Origin: an uncultured Bacteroidales bacterium
GTDB lineage: Bacteria; Bacteroidota; Bacteroidia; Bacteroidales; UBA932
Direction of reading: 5' to 3'
DNA: 50,020 nucleotides
Assembly (NCBI GenBank): GCA_900319485.1
Contig: ONOQ01000020.1
Span: forward strand, 1-50,020
Shown here: one piece after another, positions 31,165-41,723 of the stretch
Numbering within the stretch: position 1 is the stretch's first letter
How the letters are laid out: every line of letters begins with the position of its first letter
Position numbers and translations under genes: made by a program
Notes under the pieces: generated by a model
The model's input: only the letters and a program-made list of their open reading frames with translations
What the model was told of the DNA's origin: nothing
The model's database searches: none

Positions 31165-33846
31165 TTACTCTATGGCCGATATTATATCGGCATAGTTGCT
31201 CCAGCCCTCGGCCTCCTTGTAGGCGTCCACGGAGCCGGAAGGCACGCGGATTTCGAAGTCGAAGCGGCGGGGCAGGAAGTTGGAGCTGATATCCGCGCCG
31301 GGGGTATGGGGAGGCGTAGCGGCGAGGACAGTCAGCTTTTCAAGGGCAGACCTGTAAAACGCCTCAGCCTCAATCGCCTCCACGGTGGAAGGAAGCGTGA
31401 AAACCTTCAGGTTGGTGCTGTTGAAGGCACTGTAGCCGATGGATTTGATGCTTTCCGGAAGGGTAAGTTCCTCAAGAGCTGTACATTCGCTGAAAAGATA
31501 TCTCTTTATTGCGGTGACACCGGAAGGGACATTCACCTTCTTCAGGCTGCGGCAGCCCGAGAAAGTGCCGGCTCCCATTTCAGTAACGCTCTCCGGAATG
31601 GAGATTTCTTTGAGTGCGGTGTTTGTGAAAGCGTTGTCCTTGAGTTCCGTAAGCGTGGAAGGGAGAAGAATGCTTTCCAGTGAAGAACAGCCATAGAATG
31701 CTCCGCCCTGGATGAGGGTAATGCCCTCGTGCAGATTCACTTCAGTAAGGTTCTCGCAACCCGCAAGCAGGCTCTCCACTACTACATTGATATTCTTCGG
31801 CAATGTGAAGGATTCCAGGCCGCTGTTCTGGAAGGTCCAGTAGCCAAGCACGCTGAGTTCTTCCGGCAAGTCGATGTGCTTGAGGCTGGTACAGCCGGAG
31901 AATACGCCGCTGGAAGTGATTTTCGTGAGCGTGGAAGGAAGGGTCACGTCTTCCAGTTTCGTGCAATTTGCGAAGAGATTGAAAGTGCCGATCTCCGTAA
32001 CGGTGGAAGGGAGGACCAGCTTTTTAAGACCGCTGCCGGCAAAGGCATAGTCTCCCATCCCCCTGAATCCTTCCGGCAGAACAGCTTCCTCTATGCCTGA
32101 ATACACAAAGGCGGATTCGCCGATGTATTCCAGTCCGGCAGGCCAGTCTACGGAAGAAAGATTGCTGCAGTTATAAAAAGCTTGCTCTCCGATATCTTCA
32201 ATACCGTCATGGAGTGTAACGGAGGAGAGGCGCTCGCAGTTCTTGAAAGCATAGTTGCTTACATATTGATACCCCTTGGACCATGTAACTTCCTCAAGAT
32301 TCTTACAGCCGTAGAATACACCCTGCCAAATAGCCGTGACGGAATCCGGGATCACAAAAGAGGTGAAGCCGGTGCCGGAGAAGGCATACTCGCCGATGAG
32401 TTTCACCGAAGAAGGAAGTTCCAGTTCACTAAGCTTGCTGCAACCGGAGAACATCCGGTCTCCAATCTGTTTTGTCCCGGCGGGGATATTGACAGAGGTG
32501 AGTTTCCAGCATCCGTTGAATACTCCTTTTCCAAAGGTCATGGCATTGTCCGGGAGTGTAACCTCTTCCAGAGGAGTATAGGAGAAAGCGCCTGCGCCGA
32601 TGGCATTGAGGTGGGGAGGAAATGCGATGCTCTTCAGCGAAGAGTCGTTAAAGGCAAAATCCCCGAGGGCGCTCAGGTTGCCGGGAAGCTGCACGGAAAC
32701 CAGGTTCTTGCAGGAACTGAAATACGGCGGCAGTTCTCCGGTACCGTTGTCGTCAAAGACCAGGATGTAACGGTCATTGTCGGCATCGTAGGTATGGCTC
32801 ACAATACCTTCCTGGGTGAAGAAACCATCAACGATGGGATCTCCGTTCTCGGAGAATCCTGCGCCTTCCGTCTTGCAACCTGCGGGCAGGCCGTTATCAG
32901 TGGTGTAGATGATGGTGTTGTCGGCCAGCTGCACGGTATAGATGTCACCTTCGTCGGCGTCACCCACCTTGCCCCAGACGGCACGCTTCACCGTGACAGG
33001 CTCACGATGGACGTATTCTCCGACCGAAACTTCCAGTCCGTTCACCTTCTTGGTAAAGCGGAGGGTGAAACCCTGCTCCAGCACACCCGGGAGGCAGGCG
33101 ATGCAGTACCACGCTCCCTTCTTGAGGGTCTCTCCTTCCGGAGCGCGAAGCTCGATCTTGCTGCGGGTGTCCTGGGGACCAAGGGTCATGCCGGCCAGCG
33201 GGTAGAAGGCATATGGCCGGCCCTCCTCGTTAAAAGAGACGCGTACGTCGCCCGCGATGTGTTCGCCGGCCGTGGCGTAGAAAGTGACTTTCTCGATACC
33301 TTCCTCCTGGACGGAGAACCTGACGCCGCCGCAGAGGTTGTAGAAGGTGAGCGTCTCAAAGGCCTCCTTGGGAGCATAGACCATCGTCTTGGCAAAGGAG
33401 AGGAAGGCCGTCCGGTCAAAGCCTCCTTCGCGGGCAGTCTGGACCGGAGGGACCGCAGTCTCGACATACTCGTATGTTATAGCTGTGGAATAATCATACG
33501 CCCAGTCTTTTTTTCCGGCGGCCTCATAGGGATACATTGCCCAGAGATCATACCCGCCCTCTATCCAAGTGTAGGTGTCGTAGCGCATGCTGCCGGTAAA
33601 ATCGGCTGTCTGGGACGGGGCGCTGAGGGACGCGGTGAATTTTTCCTCGTCCAAGAAGTACACTTTGATGGCGTCGCCGTCTTCCCAGAAGATGGCGCCA
33701 TCCTCCTGAAGGACGGTTTTGGTGGGATTGCCTTCACCGGTGGCACGGATGGTAAAGAAGGGGGATTCCTCCTCCACGGGTACTTCCTCGCGGGCACAGG
33801 CTGCAAGGGTAAGAAATGCAGAAAGAATATATATAGTCTTTTTCAT
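31165..33846 (-). CDS. BspA-like leucine-rich repeat lipoprotein
   Basis: An 893-residue cell-surface lipoprotein. The ATG at 33846 gives the signal MKKTIYILSAFLTLAACAREE with a lipidated Cys; an in-frame TTG 9 bp upstream is not needed. Residues 20 to about 290 form a fimbrillin-like N-terminal region (TIRATGEGNPTKTVLQEDGAIFWEDGDAIKV). From about 310 to 870 there are some 20 leucine-rich repeats of the LRR_5/BspA type, with units such as LPSTVTEIGTFNLFANCTKLEDVT. Such proteins bind host or microbial surfaces. It lies 19 bp after an Ig-like lipoprotein gene, probably in the same operon. Confidence 0.9.
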   Translation of the reverse strand: MKKTIYILSAFLTLAACAREEVPVEEESPFFTIRATGEGNPTKTVLQEDGAIFWEDGDAIKVYFLDEEKFTASLSAPSQTADFTGSMRYDTYTWIEGGYDLWAMYPYEAAGKKDWAYDYSTAITYEYVETAVPPVQTAREGGFDRTAFLSFAKTMVYAPKEAFETLTFYNLCGGVRFSVQEEGIEKVTFYATAGEHIAGDVRVSFNEEGRPYAFYPLAGMTLGPQDTRSKIELRAPEGETLKKGAWYCIACLPGVLEQGFTLRFTKKVNGLEVSVGEYVHREPVTVKRAVWGKVGDADEGDIYTVQLADNTIIYTTDNGLPAGCKTEGAGFSENGDPIVDGFFTQEGIVSHTYDADNDRYILVFDDNGTGELPPYFSSCKNLVSVQLPGNLSALGDFAFNDSSLKSIAFPPHLNAIGAGAFSYTPLEEVTLPDNAMTFGKGVFNGCWKLTSVNIPAGTKQIGDRMFSGCSKLSELELPSSVKLIGEYAFSGTGFTSFVIPDSVTAIWQGVFYGCKNLEEVTWSKGYQYVSNYAFKNCERLSSVTLHDGIEDIGEQAFYNCSNLSSVDWPAGLEYIGESAFVYSGIEEAVLPEGFRGMGDYAFAGSGLKKLVLPSTVTEIGTFNLFANCTKLEDVTLPSTLTKITSSGVFSGCTSLKHIDLPEELSVLGYWTFQNSGLESFTLPKNINVVVESLLAGCENLTEVNLHEGITLIQGGAFYGCSSLESILLPSTLTELKDNAFTNTALKEISIPESVTEMGAGTFSGCRSLKKVNVPSGVTAIKRYLFSECTALEELTLPESIKSIGYSAFNSTNLKVFTLPSTVEAIEAEAFYRSALEKLTVLAATPPHTPGADISSNFLPRRFDFEIRVPSGSVDAYKEAEGWSNYADIISAIE

Positions 33847-33865
33847 GGCTTTCAATCTTTAATGG

Positions 33866-34801
33866 TTACTTCCAATCTTCTTCACCGGTTCCTTCGTTGC
33901 CGCCGGAGACAGGCTCTACCGTGACGGTGCACCCCGCGGAGATGCCGTCGGCCGAGACCGTGATATCGGCCTGTCCCAAAGCGAGAGCCGTAACCTTGCC
34001 CGTGGCATCCACGGTAGCCACGCTCTCATTGGAGCTCTTCCACTCCAGAGATTTGGCCGATGGAGCATCCTCCGGAGTAACCGTAGGATAGAGCGTTATG
34101 GTGTTTCCGACGACGAGGTGAGCGCTATAAATGTTTAGGGCAATGGTGCTCACTTTCTGGACTACGGTAACCGTGCAGGTGCCGGAGACTTCCTGTCCCT
34201 GGAGCGTTTGCCTGTAGGCATAGATGGTGGCTGTACCGGCCTTGCCGCCGGTGACAGTCCCGTCGCTGGTCACAGATGCCGTGGAGGTGCTGGAGGAACG
34301 CCAATAGACGGTTTTGTCAGTTGCGTTGTCTGGGGCTACTGTGGCCGAGAGTCTTACTGTCTCTCCCACGTTTATTTCCGCTTCAGAGGGTGTTAGCGTT
34401 ATGCCGGTAATGTCCACATACCCTCCGGGGCCGGGGCCTTCGTCGCTCCACACCACTATCTCGCATTCTGCTGTAAGTCCGTTGGCGGTTTTGGCGCCCA
34501 CAACGGCCGATCCCGGTTCAAGGCCGTTCACCAGGCCGCTCTCCGAGACGCTGGCCACCTTGGGCTCCAGGGTATACCAAATAACGGTTTTGTCGGTAGC
34601 GTTGTCCGGTTTGAGGGTGGCGGCGAGCTGGAGAGTCTCACCTACCTTGACGGATTCGCTGGTATGGTTCAGGGAGATTTCGGTTACTTCCACTTTGGAA
34701 ACATCGGGGACATCCGGGATGTCCGGAGCCTTTTCACAGGAAAAGAGGAAAGTGCCTATGGCTACACCGGCCGTCAGCATCTTGAGAGTAGCAGATTTCA
34801 T
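33866..34801 (-). CDS. Lipoprotein with three bacterial Ig-like (BIG_2) domains
   Basis: A 311-residue exported lipoprotein (TFLFSC lipobox) with three tandem BIG_2 domains of about 85 residues. Each has the repeated pattern of V..GETL.L.AT, PDNATDKTV.W.S.., VASV...G.V.G...G.A (for example VGETLQLAATLKPDNATDK and VGETVRLSATVAPDNATDK). The acidic C-terminus is NEGTGEEDWK. It is predicted to extend from the cell surface. A -7 box TATATTTG on this strand lies at 34824-34831. The LRR gene follows closely, and the divergent neighbour is a sensor kinase. Confidence 0.88.
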   Translation of the reverse strand: MKSATLKMLTAGVAIGTFLFSCEKAPDIPDVPDVSKVEVTEISLNHTSESVKVGETLQLAATLKPDNATDKTVIWYTLEPKVASVSESGLVNGLEPGSAVVGAKTANGLTAECEIVVWSDEGPGPGGYVDITGITLTPSEAEINVGETVRLSATVAPDNATDKTVYWRSSSTSTASVTSDGTVTGGKAGTATIYAYRQTLQGQEVSGTCTVTVVQKVSTIALNIYSAHLVVGNTITLYPTVTPEDAPSAKSLEWKSSNESVATVDATGKVTALALGQADITVSADGISAGCTVTVEPVSGGNEGTGEEDWK

Positions 34802-34977
34802 GGCTTTACTATTCTGGTTCGCCCAAATATATGAAGATTATACCACTCCAGAGCCCTCCGGAAGGCCCTTTTTGACGAACCATCCCCTGCGGATGACGAA
34901 GCCCCCCGCTGCGTTGACGAAGCAAAAAAAGTTACTGACAATTAGCCAGATACGGCAGTTTTACGTTACAATTTATA

Positions 34978-34985
34978 TAAATTTG
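34978..34985 (+). promoter_or_regulatory. -7 box TAAATTTG of the sensor kinase gene
   Basis: TAAATTTG ends 5 nt before the GTG start codon at 34991. The gap from 34832 to 34977 otherwise shows only GC-rich GACGAA direct repeats and an imperfect GCCCTCCGGAAGGCCC palindrome (about 34853-34869). Confidence 0.45.
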
Positions 34986-34990
34986 CAGCA

Positions 34991-37567
34991 GTGAAAAAGC
35001 CTCTCTCATATTGTATTGCCTTGCTGCTGGCTGCAGCCTTCTGCCTGCAGACCGCGGCGGACAATCTGGAACATTCGCTCAGTTACCGGCGTTTCACCAC
35101 GCTGGACGGCCTGCCGCAAATGCAGACGGAAGCCGTATGGCAGGACTCCCGCGGCTATATCTATATAGGTACGCTTTCCGGTTTTGTCCGTTACGACGGC
35201 AGGTCTCTCTCCCCTTTTCTCAAAGGACGGAGGGAGAACATTGTGAGTTTCCAGGAAGTGGACGGGAAGGTACGTGCCCTTGGCTTTGTTCGGCAGTGGA
35301 CCGTGCGCGGAGACAAAGCCTGGATGCAGCCCATAGACCCTGACGGGGAGCTGCTGCTGAACAATTTTAACGCCGCGGACCTTCCCCCGGGTTACATACT
35401 CCTTGAAGACCGCCTTGAGAAGGGGCGTGTCCTTGCAAGGCTGGAGGCCGATGAAATGGCCCCCGTACTGGACCTCCCGCTGTTGGACAAGATGACTCCG
35501 GACCGGAAAATGTACGTGGACTCCACAGGTATATACGTCCCCACCTCCGAAGGACTTTTTGTGGCGGTGAACGACGAAATCCGCCTTCTCACCCGCAAGG
35601 CCGATATCTACGCTCTCATCCGGACGGAAGAAGGGCTTGCAACCTTTGCCGGAGACGGCATCTGGACCGTGAATAATGACAGCCTCTCCCTTGCCCATCC
35701 ATTCCGGTTCCCCAATCCGGATTACGGCCTTTCCGTCAGGCAGAACTCACGCGGGCAGATATACATTGCCGACGCCCACACCATCTGGATGTATGACGGG
35801 GAACTCCACCGTCTGGTGTCGGGCTTCAACCTCATCAGGGGCATCTTAGTGGACAGATGGGACCGCCTGTGGGCCGCCACATACCAGGGAGCCTACTGCT
35901 TTTTCCATTGCAACATCATCAACCATTCACTGGACGACGACAACGATATAGTACGTGCACTCGCATTCAGCGGTGACAGTCCGGTCATGGGAACCCTCAA
36001 CGGAAAAATCCTGGCCGGCGGAGAGGTCATAAGCCGGGAAGATGACAATTTCTATGCTCCCGGCGCCGCCGCCCTGGACGGAACGGTCTATATGGCCGGA
36101 AACGGTGATATTGCGGCCGTCAGCGGGCACTCCATGAAGTGGCTCGGCCTTCCCTATGACCGCTACCGCTTTGTATCGGCCGCCGGAGGAAAACTTATCA
36201 TCGGCACGCGTTCGGCCGTTCTTTCCTATGATACGCATACGGGCATTACCGATACCCTCACCACGCAGATTGTCCACCCCTGGTGCGCGGTAGAGGACGG
36301 GGAGTGGCGCCTGTGGGTAAGCGGTAACCCCGGTCTGTACTGCCTTGAGGGGCCACACACCATACGCAAAGTCAGGAGCACTCCCTCCACACTTGTCATC
36401 ACCGCCATGACTGCCGATGAAAAAGGCACTGTCTGCTTTGCCGAAGGCGATTCCCTTTTTGTGATCAAAAAAGGGCAAATCCGTAAAATGACGGAACTTC
36501 CGGTCTCCGGCCACGAAATCCGTTCAATCCACATTTCCCGGCAGGGGTATTTGGTTGTGGCGGCCGTCGACGGCCTGCTTGTCGCACGTCTGGATGACCG
36601 GGGATATGCCGATGATTCCCATTGGTTTGACTCCTTCAACGGGTTCACAACCGTGGAACCTCTTGCCGCGCCAATGGCGGAAGCCCCCGACGGGACCATA
36701 TGGCTGGCCGGTCTGGAAGAGATGACGTCTTTCCACCCTGAAAAGCTCCTGGAAGACAACCGGGAATCCACCTTCATCCCAGGTCCCCGCCCGTGGTGGC
36801 AGCACTGGTGGCTCTGGGTTTTGGCTGCGGTTCTGCTCTCCTTCTGCGTATGGATGGCAGCACGGCACTTTGAAAAACGGGCTTCACGCAGGAAGATGGA
36901 GGAGCTGGAACGTGAGAAGCAGCTTAAGGAGCTGCAGCTGAGGTCGGTACGCCTAAAGTCCATCCCCCACTTCCACGCAAACGTACTATCCGGCATAGAA
37001 TACTTTGTCATGAACAATTCGGCCGAAGAAGCCTCGTATTACCTGAAACTGTACTCCGACTTCACAAACCGGACGCTCTCAGACATAGAGCGGCCGGCCC
37101 GCACCGTGGCCGAAGAAGTGGATTACGTCAGGGGTTATCTGGAACTGGAAAAACTGCGTTACGGTGAGCAGTTGGAGTACGATGTCAACGTGGCCCGGGA
37201 CGTGGACAGGGAAGCACTTCTTCCCACCATGCTTCTTCATACCTACTGCGAGAATGCCGTCAAACACGGGATATCGGCCAAAAACGGAACGGGGCATATA
37301 CATGTAAATGTTTCCAGAGAGACAAGAGGCGGCGTGGATGGCATTCTGGTATCCGTGGCCGATGACGGAGTAGGGCGAATACGTGCGGCTATGTCCGGCG
37401 GCCATTCCACCAAACAGGGGCTCAGTATCCTTCAGCAGCAGATAGAACTGTACAACCGTTCCAACAGATACCATATTGTCCAGCAGGTTATAGACCTTGC
37501 CGATGCCGGAGGCCATCCGGCCGGCACCCGCTTTGAGACCTGGGTCCCGGAAGGGTTTCAATTTTAG
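34991..37567 (+). CDS. Propeller-type sensor histidine kinase (LytS/His_kinase family)
   Basis: An 858-residue membrane sensor. It has a signal peptide (LLAAAFCLQTAAD), a large periplasmic part of beta-propeller repeats (WQDSRGYIYIGTLSGFVRYDG, LWAATYQGAYCF), one membrane span at about 603-625 (WWLWVLAAVLLSFCVWMAA), then a cytoplasmic kinase core with His660 in IPHFHAN and the ATP-binding ENAVKHG. The usual LxxQxNPHFLFN motif is altered to LKSIPHFHAN. The GTG at 34991 is the start. The LytTR regulator follows 6 bp later, so they form a two-component pair, divergent from the two surface lipoprotein genes they might control. Confidence 0.88.
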   Translation: MKKPLSYCIALLLAAAFCLQTAADNLEHSLSYRRFTTLDGLPQMQTEAVWQDSRGYIYIGTLSGFVRYDGRSLSPFLKGRRENIVSFQEVDGKVRALGFVRQWTVRGDKAWMQPIDPDGELLLNNFNAADLPPGYILLEDRLEKGRVLARLEADEMAPVLDLPLLDKMTPDRKMYVDSTGIYVPTSEGLFVAVNDEIRLLTRKADIYALIRTEEGLATFAGDGIWTVNNDSLSLAHPFRFPNPDYGLSVRQNSRGQIYIADAHTIWMYDGELHRLVSGFNLIRGILVDRWDRLWAATYQGAYCFFHCNIINHSLDDDNDIVRALAFSGDSPVMGTLNGKILAGGEVISREDDNFYAPGAAALDGTVYMAGNGDIAAVSGHSMKWLGLPYDRYRFVSAAGGKLIIGTRSAVLSYDTHTGITDTLTTQIVHPWCAVEDGEWRLWVSGNPGLYCLEGPHTIRKVRSTPSTLVITAMTADEKGTVCFAEGDSLFVIKKGQIRKMTELPVSGHEIRSIHISRQGYLVVAAVDGLLVARLDDRGYADDSHWFDSFNGFTTVEPLAAPMAEAPDGTIWLAGLEEMTSFHPEKLLEDNRESTFIPGPRPWWQHWWLWVLAAVLLSFCVWMAARHFEKRASRRKMEELEREKQLKELQLRSVRLKSIPHFHANVLSGIEYFVMNNSAEEASYYLKLYSDFTNRTLSDIERPARTVAEEVDYVRGYLELEKLRYGEQLEYDVNVARDVDREALLPTMLLHTYCENAVKHGISAKNGTGHIHVNVSRETRGGVDGILVSVADDGVGRIRAAMSGGHSTKQGLSILQQQIELYNRSNRYHIVQQVIDLADAGGHPAGTRFETWVPEGFQF

Positions 37568-37573
37568 TTAAGA

Positions 37574-38302
37574 ATGACAAAAAGACTTAAAACCATAGTT
37601 GTGGAAGACGAGCGCCTGCCGCGACTTACCTTGCTTCAAAAGCTGCAGGACTACCCTGTAATAGAGGTAGTGGATGCCTGTGACAGCTATGAGAGCGCAC
37701 GGGACAGTATCCTGCTGCATCGGCCTCAACTTCTGTTCCTGGACATCCAGCTGCGGGGGCAGAACTCAATTTCACTGCTGGAAGAGCTCAGGCAGACCAT
37801 CACCCTGCCGTACGTGATTTTCACAACCGCATACTCCGACAGCAAGTACCTCATGAGCGCAATCAAACTCTCGGCCGTGGATTATCTGGTGAAGCCGATA
37901 GGCAAGGCTGAGCTTTCCCACGCCATGGCAAAGATATCCAACCGCGCCTCTGAAGAGGCATTGGCAAATACAAAAAAAGGCTTCAAGGCTGTTGGGAGCA
38001 TGATTTTCGCGGAGCCCGGAGACATTGCCGCAATCCAGGCCGATGGCAACTACTCAAAACTTGTCACGTTTGACGGCGAAGACCTTATTCTGGAAAGTCT
38101 GCTGTCTCTGGAAAGGCGTCTTGAAAACCCGCCGTTTGTCCGGGCAGACCGCAGCACCATAGTGAACCTGCAACTCGTGAGCCGCCTGAATGCCCAGGAA
38201 CGCACATGCACACTTTTATCCCCGGACGGCCGCTCAAGGGTAATAGAACTGTCAAAAAGCGGAATTGAAAAACTCCTTTTGGTGATGAACCCGGGGTTCT
38301 GA
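37574..38302 (+). CDS. LytTR-family response regulator
   Basis: A 242-residue regulator. The receiver domain (1-125) has VVEDERLP, the phospho-acceptor Asp57 in LFLDIQL, and the Lys in YLVKPIGKAEL. The LytTR DNA-binding domain (about 140-240) has SMIFAEPGDIAAIQADGNYSKLVT and FVRADRSTIVNL. It should be phosphorylated by the preceding kinase and bind promoters as a dimer. It is 6 bp from the kinase gene and converges with the LuxR HTH gene, 10 bp between stops. Confidence 0.92.
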   Translation: MTKRLKTIVVEDERLPRLTLLQKLQDYPVIEVVDACDSYESARDSILLHRPQLLFLDIQLRGQNSISLLEELRQTITLPYVIFTTAYSDSKYLMSAIKLSAVDYLVKPIGKAELSHAMAKISNRASEEALANTKKGFKAVGSMIFAEPGDIAAIQADGNYSKLVTFDGEDLILESLLSLERRLENPPFVRADRSTIVNLQLVSRLNAQERTCTLLSPDGRSRVIELSKSGIEKLLLVMNPGF

Positions 38303-38312
38303 CAATCTCTTC

Positions 38313-38567
38313 CTAATTCAACAGCCCCCGATTCATTACTTCGGCGATGAGGGCGGTGGAGGTGTGGACATCCAGTTTGGCCAGAAGGCGCTTACGGTAC
38401 CATACAATGGTTTCATAACTCACGCCCATTTCGTCGGCAATCATCTTGGTGCTCTTGTCTTTCATGAGAAGGCGGACCACTTCCTTTTCCCGTTTTGTAA
38501 GTTTGACATCCTGGCTTGTCCGGCCTGCAGCTGGACCAGGTCCAACAACCTTCTCGGTACTGGCCAT
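38313..38567 (-). CDS. Small LuxR-type HTH protein, possibly a truncated regulator
   Basis: From an ATG at 38567 this is an 84-residue protein whose last 65 residues are a complete LuxR/NarL DNA-binding domain (LTKREKEVVRLLMKDKSTKMIADEMGVSYETIVWYRKRLLAKLDVHTSTALI). The first 20 residues include GPGPAA, encoded by a copy of the TGGACCWGGTCCA palindrome, and the region upstream is a 52 bp tandem repeat. A receiver or sensor domain normally precedes this HTH, so the gene looks truncated by repeat expansion. It could also be a stand-alone LuxR protein. The true start is unclear because the frame stays open upstream. Confidence 0.55.
   Translation of the reverse strand: MASTEKVVGPGPAAGRTSQDVKLTKREKEVVRLLMKDKSTKMIADEMGVSYETIVWYRKRLLAKLDVHTSTALIAEVMNRGLLN
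38532..38544. repeat. 13 bp palindrome TGGACCAGGTCCA
   Basis: This copy lies at the start of the LuxR HTH frame, just before the conserved domain, where it encodes the residues GPGP. It is the one clear case of the 13-mer inside a likely coding region in this window. Confidence 0.7.
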
Positions 38568-38659
38568 ACACGTTTCAGGGCATTTTTGTGTACAGTGAGT
38601 ACTCGATGGTACTGGCCGAACACGTTGCAAGGCATTTCTGTGTACAGTGAGTACCCAGA
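38556..38659. repeat. 52 bp tandem duplication
   Basis: Two units begin GGTACTGGCC at 38556 and 38608, both ending in TGTGTACAGTGAGTACC/T. They differ at a handful of positions (for example CATACACGTTTCAGGG versus GAACACGTTGCAAGGG-like). The array fills most of the space between the HTH gene and the atpD promoter. Confidence 0.78.
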
Positions 38660-38716
38660 AGTATAGGAAACAGGCGCTTGTCTCCACGGCCCCGGAACGA
38701 TAGCGAATAAACATCG

Positions 38717-40272
<1,556 letters not shown>

Positions 40273-40301
40273 CTGTCATTTCGAGCGAAGTCGAGAAATC
40301 T
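40273..40301. repeat. Dispersed repeat filling the atpD-atpC junction
   Basis: CTGTCATTTCGAGCG-AAGT-CGAGAAATCT starts right after the atpD stop codon and ends 1 nt before the atpC ATG, so the entire intercistronic leader is repeat. The same 29 bp, with two changes, is embedded in cysS at 2491. Confidence 0.75.
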
Positions 40302-40302
40302 T

Positions 40303-40548
40303 ATGTCTGAACTGACTTTACATATCCTGAGCCCTGAAGGCACTCTTGTAGACGCCTCCGTTTCCCTGGTATCCCTGCCCGGGACGCTGAGTCCGTTCAC
40401 CGTCCTTCCCGGCCACGCCCCCATAGTCACTTCCCTGGAAAAGGGCAGCATCCGCTATGTTGAGGATGGTGAAGAGAAATTCCTTCAGATTTCCGGTGGC
40501 TTTGTAAGGGTCAAGGACAACACCGTAACCGTCTGCGCCGAAGTATGA
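40303..40548 (+). CDS. atpC: F1Fo ATP synthase subunit epsilon
   Basis: An 81-residue protein containing only the N-terminal beta-sandwich (LTLHILSPEGTLVDASVSLVSLPG, LPGHAPIVTSLEKGSIRY). The C-terminal helical hairpin of longer epsilons, used in some bacteria to inhibit ATP hydrolysis, is absent, as is usual in this phylum. It joins the gamma subunit to the c-ring in the central stalk. Its stop overlaps the atpB start by 4 bp, and the dispersed repeat supplies its whole leader. Confidence 0.93.
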   Translation: MSELTLHILSPEGTLVDASVSLVSLPGTLSPFTVLPGHAPIVTSLEKGSIRYVEDGEEKFLQISGGFVRVKDNTVTVCAEV

Positions 40549-41441
40549 TCCTTACTTTCCTCATATCGCTGTTCCTCCTTCAGGAAATCAATGTGTCGGA
40601 GATTATCTTCGACCACATTGGTGACGAGTATGAATGGCACATTACTGAGTGGAAGGGAAAGCCGGTGGCAATTCCGCTGCCGTGCATAGTGATAGATAAG
40701 GGCGTGAAGGTGTTTACGGCGCATCACGCAGGGGAGCACGGATATACGTTCAACGAGGACGGGAAACTGGTGGATGCCACCACGGGAAAGCGCCCCGTGG
40801 ACATCTCCATAACCAAGAACGTGCTTGCCCTTATGATGAGTACGGCGCTCCTTCTTGTCATAATCCTTCTTACGGCAAGGTGGTATAGGAAACACGATGC
40901 CCTTGAGGAGGCCCCTACAGGCCTTGCGGCCGCAATGGAGCCGCTTGTGATGATGGTGCACGATATGGCAAAGGAAAATATCGGCCCTGATTACAGGAAG
41001 TTCTCCCCGTACCTTTGCATGGCTTTCCTGTGGATTCTTTTCAACAACTTCCTGGGGATTATGCCGTTCTTCCCGGGAGGGGCCAACCTTACGGGCAACA
41101 TAGCAATTACCCTGGTGCTTGCCCTTTGCACCTTCTTCACGGTGAACCTGAACGGCACCAAACATTATTATAAGGAGATTTTCGCCCCGGACGTTCCGGG
41201 CTTTCTCAAACCCATAATGCCGGTAATTGAGGTGTTCAGCGCCATTATGAAGCCGGTATCCCTTACCATCCGTCTCTTTGCCAACATGCCGCTCCTTGGC
41301 GGAGGAATGACGGTTGTGAGCGTGCTCTTCGGGGTGTTCCTGGATGCCCTGGAGTGCCTTGTGGCCTTTATCCAGGCTTATGTTTTCACTATGCTCAGTT
41401 CCATTTACATAGGACTGGCACGGCAGAAGGAAGAGGAATAA
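40545..41441 (+). CDS. atpB: F1Fo ATP synthase subunit a
   Basis: A 298-residue membrane subunit that forms the proton half-channels. An N-terminal hydrophobic segment (LTFLISLFLL) and a periplasmic extension (EIIFDHIGDEYEWHI) precede the core, as in other Bacteroidota. The core has FNNFLGIMPFFPGGANLTGN and the essential arginine in LTIRLFANMPLLGGGM. It overlaps atpC by 4 bp. Confidence 0.95.
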   Translation: MILTFLISLFLLQEINVSEIIFDHIGDEYEWHITEWKGKPVAIPLPCIVIDKGVKVFTAHHAGEHGYTFNEDGKLVDATTGKRPVDISITKNVLALMMSTALLLVIILLTARWYRKHDALEEAPTGLAAAMEPLVMMVHDMAKENIGPDYRKFSPYLCMAFLWILFNNFLGIMPFFPGGANLTGNIAITLVLALCTFFTVNLNGTKHYYKEIFAPDVPGFLKPIMPVIEVFSAIMKPVSLTIRLFANMPLLGGGMTVVSVLFGVFLDALECLVAFIQAYVFTMLSSIYIGLARQKEEE

Positions 41442-41460
41442 ACTTTAAAACTTTGATATT

Positions 41461-41721
41461 ATGATCTTAAGTACAATCATTCTCCAGGCAGCCGCGGGCG
41501 CAGCCCTCGGAAAGGCGGGTGCCGCCCTTGGCGCCGCCATCGCTGCCATCGCCGCCGCTATCGGCATCGGTAAAATCGGCAAATCCACTATGGAGGCAAT
41601 CGCCCGCCAGCCGGAAAGCGCCGGCAACCTGCGTACCTCTATGATTATCGCAGCCGGTATGGTTGAGGGCGCCGCCCTTTTTGCCATCATTGTAGCACTG
41701 CTTGCAATTGTAATTAAGTAG
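41461..41721 (+). CDS. atpE: F1Fo ATP synthase subunit c
   Basis: An 86-residue two-helix proteolipid that forms the rotor ring. The first helix has alternating Gly/Ala (GAALGAAIAAIAAAIGIG), the loop is ARQPESAGN, and the ion-binding Glu lies in AGMVEGAALFA. The residues typical of sodium-binding rings (Gln in helix 1, Ser/Thr after the Glu) are not present, so proton coupling is expected. 19 bp follow atpB and 2 bp precede atpF. Confidence 0.96.
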   Translation: MILSTIILQAAAGAALGKAGAALGAAIAAIAAAIGIGKIGKSTMEAIARQPESAGNLRTSMIIAAGMVEGAALFAIIVALLAIVIK

Positions 41722-41723
41722 CC

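Noticed and set aside
32182-33924. 580-residue open frame antisense to the BspA-like gene
   Set aside because: It is a shadow of the codon bias and repeat structure of the LRR gene. The LRR frame has a lipoprotein signal and clear LRR repeats, while the antisense one resembles nothing.
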